12,021 nucleotides of DNA, taken from Polaromonas sp. GTDB taxonomy: Bacteria > Pseudomonadota > Gammaproteobacteria > Burkholderiales > Burkholderiaceae_C. The stretch spans positions 1 through 12,021 of the forward strand of contig JANYFF010000081.1 of assembly GCA_025362825.1 (NCBI GenBank), written 5' to 3'. The translations under genes and the position numbers were made by a program. The notes beneath the pieces were generated by a model, which saw only the letters and a program-made list of their open reading frames with translations, did not search any database and was not told the origin of the DNA. Within the stretch, counting starts at the first letter, position 1, and every line of letters begins with the position of its first letter. This document shows positions 1-6,316 of the stretch, one piece after another.

Positions 1-546
1 GCTACGGAGCAGATTCCATCACCTTACCTGCCGCTGCGCGAAGGCAATACGCTGCGCGCCATCGGGCTTGACTTTGAAGTTTTTGACGTGCCCGGCCATA
101 CCGCCGGCCACATTGCTTTCTACACACCAGCCATGAATGGCATGCCCCTGCTGTTCTGCGGCGACACGCTGTTTTCAGGCGGTTGCGGGCGGCTGTTTGA
201 AGGCACGCCGGCGCAAATGCTCTCTTCGCTCGACAAACTGGCTGCCCTGCCCGCGCAAACCCGTGTCTGCTGCACGCATGAATACACGCTTTCCAACCTG
301 CGTTTTGCGCTGGCTGTGGAGCCCGACAACACCGACCTGCAGGCCTACCATTCGCAATGCGTAAAATTGCGGGAATCGGGCCAGCCGACGCTACCAACCT
401 CAATAGCGCGCGAGCTGTTGATCAATCCCTTCTTGCGCACCCGGCAAGCCCCCGTCGTGAATGCAGCCAGGCATTTTGATGCTGCATCACACGACGAAGT
501 CTCCGTGTTTGCCGCGATCAGGCAGTGGAAAAACCAGTACAAATGA
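1..546 (+). CDS. gloB: Hydroxyacylglutathione hydrolase (glyoxalase II), 3' part
   Basis: This is the C-terminal 181 residues of glyoxalase II; the window edge cuts off the N-terminal part, including the THxHxDH metal motif. The enzyme hydrolyses S-D-lactoylglutathione to D-lactate and glutathione, the second step of cytosolic methylglyoxal detoxification. In the visible fragment GHTAGH (residues 32-37) supplies a metal-ligand His, CGDTLF (53-58) the bridging Asp, and CTHEYT (91-96) a further ligand His. After these comes the alpha-helical C-terminal domain that binds glutathione, with the family-typical NPFLR near the end. Full-length family members have about 255-265 residues, so roughly 75 are missing. 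Its TGA stop overlaps the start of mltD as ATGA, suggesting the two are co-translated. Family assignment is secure from the motifs. Confidence 0.95.
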   Translation, partial: ATEQIPSPYLPLREGNTLRAIGLDFEVFDVPGHTAGHIAFYTPAMNGMPLLFCGDTLFSGGCGRLFEGTPAQMLSSLDKLAALPAQTRVCCTHEYTLSNLRFALAVEPDNTDLQAYHSQCVKLRESGQPTLPTSIARELLINPFLRTRQAPVVNAARHFDAASHDEVSVFAAIRQWKNQYK

Positions 547-2141
547 ATCCTCAAGCCCTCCCCGCTACTGCGTCCGCTGCCATCCTGAACCGCTTTACAT
601 CAGGTCTCCTTTTCCTCGCACTGCTTCTGGGCGTCACCCTGCTCACCGGTTGTGCCAACCCGAACAGCGCGCCAGGCATGCCGGGCGATCCTGTCCTGAG
701 CAGCAGCACGGCGGCAGTGAAAACCGTGCCTTCGCTGATTCCTGGTGGGCCGCTGCAAGCCATCACACCTGGCCAGGTCAGCAGCGGCATGCGGATTTCA
801 TCGACCGAGCCACCCAAGGAACTGTGGGACCGCATCCGCCGCGGCTTTGCAATGCCCGACCTGCAGAGCGAACTTGTGACTGATCGAGAGCAGTGGTATG
901 CCAGTCGTCCGGACTACATCCAGCGCATGACGGAACGCTCCAGCAAATACCTCTTTCATGTGGTTGAAGAGCTGGAGCGTCGCCAGATGCCGACCGAGCT
1001 GGCGTTGCTGCCGTTTATTGAAAGCGCATTCAATCCGCAGGCCGTATCCAGCGCCAAGGCTGCGGGTATGTGGCAGTTTATGCCGTCGACAGGCAAATAT
1101 TTTGATCTGAAGCAGAATGCCTTTCGTGATGACAGACGCGATGTGCTGGCGTCTACCCGGGCTGCGCTTGACTACCTGCAAAAGCTCTACGGCATGTTTG
1201 GCGACTGGCACCTGGCGCTGGCAGCCTACAACTGGGGCGAAGGCAGTGTCGGCCGCGCCATTGCACGCAACAAGAAGGACGGACTAGGTACCGGCTACCT
1301 TGATCTGAACATGCCCGCAGAAACCCGACTCTATGTGCCCAAACTGCAGGCAGTCAAAAACATTGTGGCGAATCCGCAGGCCTTTCGCACCGAATTGCCG
1401 CTGATCGAAAACCACCCGTATTTCCAGCAGGTACAGCTCAGCCGGGACATCGACGTCGCCCTGGCTGCCAAGCTGGCGAACGTGAAGATAGAAGACTTCA
1501 AGGCTCTCAACCCTTCTGCGCATCGGCCTGTCATCATCGCCGCGGGCACCCCGCAAATTCTGTTGCCCTGGGACAATGCCACCGTGTTCCAGCGGAACTT
1601 CGAGGCCTATAACCAGGGTCAATACGCCAGCTGGACCGCCTGGACAGCACCTGCAACCCTGAGCACCGGCGATGCTGCAAGGCGCGTCGGCATGACCGAA
1701 ACCGACCTGCGTTCCGTCAACAATATCCCGCCGCGCATGCTGATCAAGGCCGGCTCGACGCTTCTCATTCCGCGATCTGCACAGATGGAAACTGATGTTG
1801 GCAGCCATGTTGCCGATACCGCACAGATGTCGCTGTCGCCAGAGGTGGTGACGCGGCGCACGACGGTCAAGGCACGCAAGAATGAAACCGTTGTCAGCAT
1901 CGCCAAACGCTACGGTTTGGCAGCAGCCAGCGTAGCCGAGTGGAACAGCGTCAGCGCAACATCACCGTTCAAGGCCGGGCACCAGGTTGTAGTTTTCCTG
2001 CCGGTAAAGAATCATGATGCCACCAGCCGGAGCAGCACTGGAAAACACGCCAAGAGCGCCAAGAGCCTCAAGAGCGGCAAAGGTGTAAAGGGCACCGGGA
2101 CCAACAGCAGCAAGAAGGTCGTTAAAACCCGCAAACGCTAA
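543..2141 (+). CDS. mltD: Membrane-bound lytic murein transglycosylase D (lipoprotein with LysM repeats)
   Basis: MltD-type lytic transglycosylase, 532 residues, which cleaves peptidoglycan glycan strands to 1,6-anhydromuropeptides at the inner face of the outer membrane. I start it at the ATG at 543, inside the gloB stop (ATGA), rather than the GTG at 525. The ATG gives a clean lipoprotein signal: a hydrophobic stretch at about 22-33, then the lipobox LTGC with acylated Cys at 37. The SLT domain shows the catalytic Glu in FIES (Glu160), AAGMWQFMPSTG (173-184) and ALAAYNWGEGSV (225-236). Two C-terminal regions read as LysM modules (about 362-410 and 439-488); the first is less typical. The last 32 residues form a Lys/Ser-rich basic tail that could bind the wall or other anions. 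A hairpin 45 bases downstream probably ends the transcript. Confidence 0.93.
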   Translation: MNPQALPATASAAILNRFTSGLLFLALLLGVTLLTGCANPNSAPGMPGDPVLSSSTAAVKTVPSLIPGGPLQAITPGQVSSGMRISSTEPPKELWDRIRRGFAMPDLQSELVTDREQWYASRPDYIQRMTERSSKYLFHVVEELERRQMPTELALLPFIESAFNPQAVSSAKAAGMWQFMPSTGKYFDLKQNAFRDDRRDVLASTRAALDYLQKLYGMFGDWHLALAAYNWGEGSVGRAIARNKKDGLGTGYLDLNMPAETRLYVPKLQAVKNIVANPQAFRTELPLIENHPYFQQVQLSRDIDVALAAKLANVKIEDFKALNPSAHRPVIIAAGTPQILLPWDNATVFQRNFEAYNQGQYASWTAWTAPATLSTGDAARRVGMTETDLRSVNNIPPRMLIKAGSTLLIPRSAQMETDVGSHVADTAQMSLSPEVVTRRTTVKARKNETVVSIAKRYGLAAASVAEWNSVSATSPFKAGHQVVVFLPVKNHDATSRSSTGKHAKSAKSLKSGKGVKGTGTNSSKKVVKTRKR

Positions 2142-2185
2142 TCAAAAACTCAGTGCCGTGCTACGCTTTGCATAGCATGACCGAC

Positions 2186-2213
2186 AGGCTTTACGGTGGA
2201 TAAAGCCTCTTTT
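2186..2213 (+). terminator. Probable intrinsic terminator after mltD
   Basis: A perfect 8-bp stem, AGGCTTTA pairing with TAAAGCCT, encloses a 7-base loop and is followed by CTTTT. It lies 45 bases after the mltD stop, in the convergent gap between mltD and the small minus-strand gene. The T run is short, so termination may be partial. No T run follows in the other direction, so it should act on + strand transcripts only. Confidence 0.55.
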
Positions 2214-2235
2214 GGTACCCTATTAGAAGATTTTT

Positions 2236-2388
2236 TCAGATATGCAGTTTGCCTGCACCAAAAAGGCCGACCAGACCAATGATGATCAGATAGATGGCAA
2301 CGATGTAGTTCAGAAGACGCGGGATCAGCAGAATCAGGACGCCTGCTATCAAGGAAACGATAGGGCCAATACTGAGGGATAAATTCAT
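2236..2388 (-). CDS. DUF3096-type small membrane protein (50 aa)
   Basis: A 50-residue protein, almost entirely hydrophobic, starting MNLSLSIGPIVSLIAG and ending GLFGAGKLHI. It has two predicted membrane segments (about 6-23 and 26-44) joined by a short turn with PRLLNY. This pattern (N-terminal SLSIGPIV, central LLIPRLLNYIVAIYLI, then a Gly-rich IIGLVGLFG end) matches my memory of the DUF3096 family of small membrane proteins, whose function is unknown. The start is supported by an AAGGA ribosome-binding site 6 bases upstream of the ATG. It converges with mltD and stands alone. It is real rather than a shadow because the coding pattern, start site and family resemblance agree. Its role, perhaps in envelope stress, is not shown by the sequence. 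Confidence 0.85.
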   Translation of the reverse strand: MNLSLSIGPIVSLIAGVLILLIPRLLNYIVAIYLIIIGLVGLFGAGKLHI

Positions 2389-2394
2389 GATGCG

Positions 2395-2399
2395 TCCTT
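2395..2399 (-). promoter_or_regulatory. Ribosome-binding site of the DUF3096 gene
   Basis: AAGGA on the minus strand with a 6-base spacer before the ATG at 2388. It fixes the start of the 50-residue gene and supports it as a true coding region. Confidence 0.7.
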
Positions 2400-2419
2400 G
2401 CCATGTGGCTGTGTTAACA

Positions 2420-2435
2420 AAAGTAAGCCTACTTT
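2420..2435. repeat. Small inverted repeat upstream of the DUF3096 gene
   Basis: AAAGTA and TACTTT, perfect 6-base arms around a 4-base centre, about 30 bases upstream of the small gene's start codon. The position suits an operator or part of the promoter region, but no regulator is visible nearby and short palindromes arise by chance in AT-rich stretches. Confidence 0.35.
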
Positions 2436-2496
2436 AGTCGCACGCACTTTAAACCGCTGTAGGACGACACGAAAAAATCTCCAGCTGACAAGGCCC

Positions 2497-2522
2497 CTCG
2501 GTCACCATGCTCGGTCACCATG
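2497..2522. repeat. 13-bp tandem direct repeat
   Basis: Two exact head-to-tail copies of CTCGGTCACCATG. Each contains GGTCACC, which is nearly palindromic. Closely spaced repeats of this kind occur at the ends of some IS21-family insertion sequences, so this could be a relic of an insertion-element end; that link is from memory and unverified. No transposase is next to it. Confidence 0.5.
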
Positions 2523-2699
2523 ACGACCCGGCTTCGCCAGGGCTCAAACCGATATCGACTTGCCTGCCGGTCAGAACTTACTGTGCAGCGACACGACGCC
2601 GCGGTAGTTGGACGTTAGTGCGGCGTAAATGATTACCCAAACATCCCCAAGAACCCGGGGCACAAGGTTCAGAAAGGTGAGTCCTTGGTTTTTTTAGAA

Positions 2700-3692
2700 T
2701 TATTCTGACGTGATGTTGGCCTGCCTGATCAGCGCACCATAACGAGCCAGTTGGGCACGCATGGCCTTGCCCAGTTCATCGGGCGATGTACCGCGCGGCG
2801 TCAAACCTTGTGCGATCAGCTTGTCGCGAACTTCAGGATCGGCCAACGCTTTGGTGATTTCGGCATGCAACAACTGCACGATGGCTTTGGGCGTGCCGGT
2901 CGGCGCCATCAACGCAAACCAGGAATTGAATTCAAAGCCCGGCAAACCGGATTCAGACACCGTGGGCACATCTGGAAACTGAGGTAGCCGGCGCGGCGTC
3001 GTAACGCCTATTAGCCGGACCTTGTTGGCTCGTATGAGTGAGTTGACCGTGGCAATGCCCTGGAAGGCGACATGCACCTCATTGCCGGCCACCCCCATGG
3101 CAGCCTGCGTTGCGCCCTTGTAAGGCACGTGGGTCATGCTGATACCCGCCTGCGAATCGAACAGAGCCATGGCGATATGCTGCGGGCTGCCGTTGCCGCC
3201 CGAGCCGTAGTTGATTTGTCCGGGCGCCTTTCGTGCACTGGCGATCAGGTCAGCAGCCGTGCGCTGTGGCGCATCGACGCCGACAACCAGGCCCCACTCT
3301 ACCGTGGCTACCAGCGACACCGGTTCAAAGTCGCGCAGGATGTCCCAGGGCATTTTGGTCTGCATGTTCGGCAGCATGGTCATGATGCTGTCGTTGAAGC
3401 CGCCGAGCGTATACCCATCAGGGGCTGCCTTGGCCACCGTACCGGTACCGATCAGCCCAGCAGCGCCGGGCTGGTTTTCAATAACGATGGACTGCCCCAT
3501 GTTCTGACCCATCTTCTGCGCCACGATGCGCGCGGCATTGTCGACCGCGCTGCCGGCTGCCAGCGGCACGATCATGCGTATCGGTTTATTGGGGTAGTTG
3601 CCGGTCCCCGTCTGGGCCGTTTGCGATGTTGCCAGCCCGCTGCACAGCAGGCCCAGTATGAAAAATCCGATGCGGCGACGTTGTGTAGTCAT
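2700..3692 (-). CDS. Bug/TctC-family tripartite tricarboxylate transporter substrate-binding protein
   Basis: 330 residues, the usual length of Bug-family periplasmic binding proteins, which are greatly expanded in Burkholderiales and typically bind carboxylates, amino acids or aromatic acids. A basic start and hydrophobic segment (8-22) form a Sec signal peptide, cleaved probably near residues 26-31. Family landmarks follow: YPNKPIRMIVPLAAGS (33-48), ENQPGAAG (72-79) and PDGYTL (91-96), then HVPYKG and PDVPTVSESGLPGFE in the second half. It is the last gene of a six-gene minus-strand run and starts 20 bases after the dehydrogenase stop. No TctA or TctB membrane subunit is in the window, so it is an orphan binding protein. 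It may work with a distant Tct system, or act as a sensor or alternative binder for the operon's substrate. The ligand cannot be read from sequence. Confidence 0.9.
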   Translation of the reverse strand: MTTQRRRIGFFILGLLCSGLATSQTAQTGTGNYPNKPIRMIVPLAAGSAVDNAARIVAQKMGQNMGQSIVIENQPGAAGLIGTGTVAKAAPDGYTLGGFNDSIMTMLPNMQTKMPWDILRDFEPVSLVATVEWGLVVGVDAPQRTAADLIASARKAPGQINYGSGGNGSPQHIAMALFDSQAGISMTHVPYKGATQAAMGVAGNEVHVAFQGIATVNSLIRANKVRLIGVTTPRRLPQFPDVPTVSESGLPGFEFNSWFALMAPTGTPKAIVQLLHAEITKALADPEVRDKLIAQGLTPRGTSPDELGKAMRAQLARYGALIRQANITSE

Positions 3693-3712
3693 GGTGTGGT
3701 TCCGGTAAGTTG

Positions 3713-4771
3713 TCAGGTCGATTGCAGGCCAGGTATGCCCAATTCAAGCGCAAAGGTATCGAGCTGTTGGAGCAGCACGGGTGGCAACACCATGCCATCA
3801 CGTTCATTGTTCTGACGCTTTTCATGGCTTTGTTCACCGGGAAGCCAGATGCGCTCAACCCCGGGCATGCGTTCGCTGGCACGCAGCTCACGTACCAGCT
3901 GGTCGACGCGTGCCTTGAAGCTGGCCACGTCGCCAAAAGCACTGAGATCAATCGCCATGATGGCTTGGCCGGTGTTGGTGACGGTCGTGTCGTCATGGTT
4001 GAAGTCAACCACCTGGCTACCCATCGCAGCGCCATTGAGGGTGCCAGCGAGCAGGCCGACGATGAGCGACAGGCCGTAGCCCTTGTAGCCGCCAATCGGC
4101 ATCAGGAAACCCTCGTCAGCGCGTTTGGGGTCCAGCAGAGGCTGACCCAGCCGATCAATCATCCAGCCCGCAGGCATCATCTCGCCGCGCTGGGCCTTGG
4201 CCTTGACCTTGCCATAGGCCGCCACCGTGGTCGCCATGTCCAGTACCACCGGCGGCTCTTCGCCCGCAGGCACGGCGACGGCAATCGGATTGGTAGACAG
4301 CAGCATGTCGAGGCCGCCCCAGGGCGGCAGGTGGTTGGCATTGCCCACCGCAAAATACAGGCCGATCATGTCCTGCGCCATCGGCATGCGGGCATACAGC
4401 GACGCCGGGCCGGCGTGGTTGCTGAACTGCGAGCCCACCCAGGCGATGCCGCAGTTACGCGCCTTCTCAATTGCGATTTCAGCTGCGCGTTGCATTACAA
4501 GGTGACCCATGCCGTTGTCGCCATCCAGCAGCGCCATACCGGGCCGCTCCTGGATAATTTTGATGTTGGGTCGCAGGTTAAGGCCCCCTGCGCGTATGCG
4601 CCTGGCATAAGGCAGCAGGCGGATAACGCCATGGCCGTCCGAGCCCTGCAGCTCGGCCTCGGCCATCAGGCGCCCAACGATGGTCGCATCGGTCTCGGGC
4701 AGCCCCAGCCGCGTCATGGCGACGGTGATGAACTGGCGCAGTTGCTCAAATTTGATACGGTTTTCAGTCAT
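3713..4771 (-). CDS. Ldh/AllD-family NAD(P)-dependent oxidoreductase (malate/L-lactate dehydrogenase type)
   Basis: 352 residues, fitting the Ldh_2 fold (malate/lactate/ureidoglycolate dehydrogenases, sulfolactate dehydrogenase, piperideine-2-carboxylate reductase), which is unrelated to the Rossmann LDH family. I choose the ATG at 4771 because it forms an ATGA overlap with the preceding gene's stop; an upstream start at 4837 would add 22 unrelated residues. The family motif appears as GSDGHGVIRL (43-52) with catalytic His47; many relatives have Ser where Gly46 stands. GGYKGYGLSLIVGLLAG is the conserved C-terminal segment near the cofactor. Enzymes of this fold interconvert 2-hydroxy acids and 2-oxo acids, or reduce cyclic imines. 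Its coupling to a racemase-fold gene suggests successive steps on one substrate. The exact substrate is unknown. Confidence 0.88.
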   Translation of the reverse strand: MTENRIKFEQLRQFITVAMTRLGLPETDATIVGRLMAEAELQGSDGHGVIRLLPYARRIRAGGLNLRPNIKIIQERPGMALLDGDNGMGHLVMQRAAEIAIEKARNCGIAWVGSQFSNHAGPASLYARMPMAQDMIGLYFAVGNANHLPPWGGLDMLLSTNPIAVAVPAGEEPPVVLDMATTVAAYGKVKAKAQRGEMMPAGWMIDRLGQPLLDPKRADEGFLMPIGGYKGYGLSLIVGLLAGTLNGAAMGSQVVDFNHDDTTVTNTGQAIMAIDLSAFGDVASFKARVDQLVRELRASERMPGVERIWLPGEQSHEKRQNNERDGMVLPPVLLQQLDTFALELGIPGLQST

Positions 4772-5457
4772 GTTTTGTTCTTCATTATTTTTCTCAGCGC
4801 CAACACAGCGCAGTCCGGACTGCTCAACACCGGGCATGCGAGCCCTGCCTGCACGGCAGCCTGTGCGGCAGCCATGGAAAACTGGGCCAGCATCACGACA
4901 TCACAGTCCCGCAATGCATGGGCTGCACCGGCGATCTTGCGGTGATGCTCGCTAGCCCTGCCCTGCGCAAGGTCCTGCATGGCCTCAGGCACAAATTGCG
5001 TCCGTACGTCAATCTGCTGCCCGCGTTGCTGCGCCATCGCCTGCAACTCTTCAGACATGGACGCAATCGACGCCTCAAAGGTCGCAATCAGCCCCAGCCT
5101 GAGCGGGCGCCCGAGCGACCGGCCAGCATTGAGCGCGTCTTCAAACATCGCTTCGTTTGGCTTGAGCGTCGGCAATCCGATGGCCTGGCCCGCAGTCTCT
5201 ATGGCTGGCCCAAAGGCAGAACAGGTAAACAGGATGGCCTGGCAGCCGGTGCGCACTGAATAGGCGGCAAGGTCAACAAAACGCTGCGTCATGTCCGGCT
5301 TCAGGCCGCCGGCCTGCGCTCTATCCACCGACAGGCTGTCGTCCAGCAGGTTCATGCAGCGCGCTTCGGGCCAATGCCGAGCAAAAGCAGATTGCACAGG
5401 CTCCATAGCGAGCGCCGTAGCGTGTATCAGGGCGATGCGGGTTATGAGAGTTGTCAT
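4768..5457 (-). CDS. Asp/Glu/hydantoin racemase-superfamily protein
   Basis: 229 residues, matching the length of cytosolic Asp/Glu/hydantoin-racemase-superfamily enzymes, which use one or two Cys residues to move a proton at a carbon next to a carboxylate (racemases, maleate isomerase, arylmalonate decarboxylase). The N-terminal half has RIALIHAT (7-14) and the first Cys site in LFTCSAFGP (Cys79). The second half has GLIATFEAS (122-130) and DVVMLAQFSMA (186-196), where two-Cys racemases usually have their second Cys; here that position is taken by FSM, and the nearest Cys residues are 208 and 216. So it may be a one-Cys isomerase, lyase or decarboxylase rather than a classical racemase. It starts 16 bases after the permease stop, without an obvious Shine-Dalgarno sequence, and its stop overlaps the dehydrogenase start. 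Confidence 0.82.
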   Translation of the reverse strand: MTTLITRIALIHATALAMEPVQSAFARHWPEARCMNLLDDSLSVDRAQAGGLKPDMTQRFVDLAAYSVRTGCQAILFTCSAFGPAIETAGQAIGLPTLKPNEAMFEDALNAGRSLGRPLRLGLIATFEASIASMSEELQAMAQQRGQQIDVRTQFVPEAMQDLAQGRASEHHRKIAGAAHALRDCDVVMLAQFSMAAAQAAVQAGLACPVLSSPDCAVLALRKIMKNKT

Positions 5458-5473
5458 GGAATTATTTGGAGCA

Positions 5474-6313
5474 TCAGAGTTTTTCGGTTTGGCCGCTGCG
5501 GGGCTGCCACTTCATGAGGCGCTTTTCCACCTTGCCGACGATGCCGTCGAGCACCAGAGCGAAAGCTGTCAACACCACAATGCCGGCGAAAACGGTGTTG
5601 ACATCAAAAGTGCCTTCTGCCTGCAGGATAAGGTAGCCGACGCCCCGCGCAGAGCCCAAATATTCACCTACTACCGCGCCAACAAACGCCAGGCCCACCG
5701 ACGTATGCAGGCTTGAAAACACCCAGCTGGTGGCGCTGGGCAAATACACCGTGCGCAACAATTGCCGCTGATTGGCCCCCAGCATGCGCGCGTTGTTGAG
5801 GATGACGGGGCTGACCTCCCTCACGCCCTGGTACACGTTGAAGAAAACAATAAAGAACACCAGCGTGATGGCCAGCGCTACCTTGCTCCAGATGCCCAGG
5901 CCAAACCACAGTGCAAAAATCGGCGCGAGGATCACACGCGGCATCGAGTTAGCGGCTTTAATATACGGGTCAAGGATGGCGCCTGCGGTAGGCGCAAGGG
6001 CCAGCCAGAGCCCGCAGGCCAGACCCAGAACAGTGCCAATGCCGAATGCCAGCACGGTCTCCAGCAAGGTTGTGCCGAGGTGAAGATAAATATCGGCGCG
6101 GCCAGGTAAGCCGTCAGGAAAAAGCCGGCTTTCTCCAAAACCGAAAGGCATGAACCAGCTCCACACCCGGCCGGCCACAAGCACCGGTTCGCCCATGAAA
6201 AACGCCACCTGCTGGTCACGCGAGGCCAGATGCCAGGCACCCACTATCAGCAGCAGCAACCCGAGTTGCCAGACGCGCAGATTGCTCTCAGACGGTTTGA
6301 TATGACGCCACAC
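5474..6313 (-). CDS. ABC transporter permease (SsuC/TauC/NrtB/ThiX type)
   Basis: 279 residues, an inner-membrane permease of the BPD_transp_1 family. The start is a GTG at 6313, only 3 bases after the ATPase stop; the next in-frame ATG (residue 40) would remove the first membrane segment, so GTG is preferred. Hydrophobic segments lie near 14-30, 80-108, 128-162, 205-222 and 238-260. The cytoplasmic EAA loop that docks on the ATPase lies at about 171-192 (NNARMLGANQRQLLRTVYLP). The region NSMPRVILAPIFALWFGLG is typical of the sulfonate/taurine/nitrate/pyrimidine-precursor group. Translation is probably coupled to the ATPase. It works with the neighbouring ATPase and binding protein as one importer; the transported compound is not determined. 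Confidence 0.92.
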   Translation of the reverse strand: MWRHIKPSESNLRVWQLGLLLLIVGAWHLASRDQQVAFFMGEPVLVAGRVWSWFMPFGFGESRLFPDGLPGRADIYLHLGTTLLETVLAFGIGTVLGLACGLWLALAPTAGAILDPYIKAANSMPRVILAPIFALWFGLGIWSKVALAITLVFFIVFFNVYQGVREVSPVILNNARMLGANQRQLLRTVYLPSATSWVFSSLHTSVGLAFVGAVVGEYLGSARGVGYLILQAEGTFDVNTVFAGIVVLTAFALVLDGIVGKVEKRLMKWQPRSGQTEKL

Positions 6314-6316
6314 TGC

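Larger units (their letters stand above)
2389..2699. other. Gene-poor intergenic stretch with repeats and coding-like remnants
   Basis: About 310 bases without a convincing gene. It contains an inverted repeat (2420-2435) upstream of the DUF3096 gene, two adjacent copies of CTCGGTCACCATG (2497-2522), and two minus-strand open stretches with no good start. One (2571-2693) would end in NYRGVVSLHSKF and stop; the other lies in the neighbouring frame and overlaps it. These look more like remnants of a decayed gene or insertion-element end than working genes. No clear terminator was seen after the Bug-protein stop at 2700. Confidence 0.5.

Noticed and set aside
525..542. GTG at 525 as mltD start
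   Set aside because: It would add six residues before the lipoprotein signal; the ATG at 543 forms the usual ATGA overlap and a better signal peptide.
2150..2404. Minus-strand 84-codon frame overlapping the DUF3096 gene
   Set aside because: It is in a different frame from the membrane protein, is rich in Arg, His and Ser, and runs through the mltD terminator region.
2640..2699. Terminator after the Bug gene (CCCC and GGGG arms)
   Set aside because: Only four pairs with no following T run on the minus strand; not convincing as an intrinsic terminator.
3072..3815. + strand open frame of 247 codons, and a similar one at 7249-8028
   Set aside because: Both are mirror frames of binding-protein genes with intact signal peptides and motifs; no start signal or protein family is apparent.
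3710..4945. Long + strand open frame of 411 codons
   Set aside because: It is antisense to the dehydrogenase and racemase-fold genes, which have clear motifs; its own translation is His/Arg/Ala-rich low-complexity without any family resemblance.
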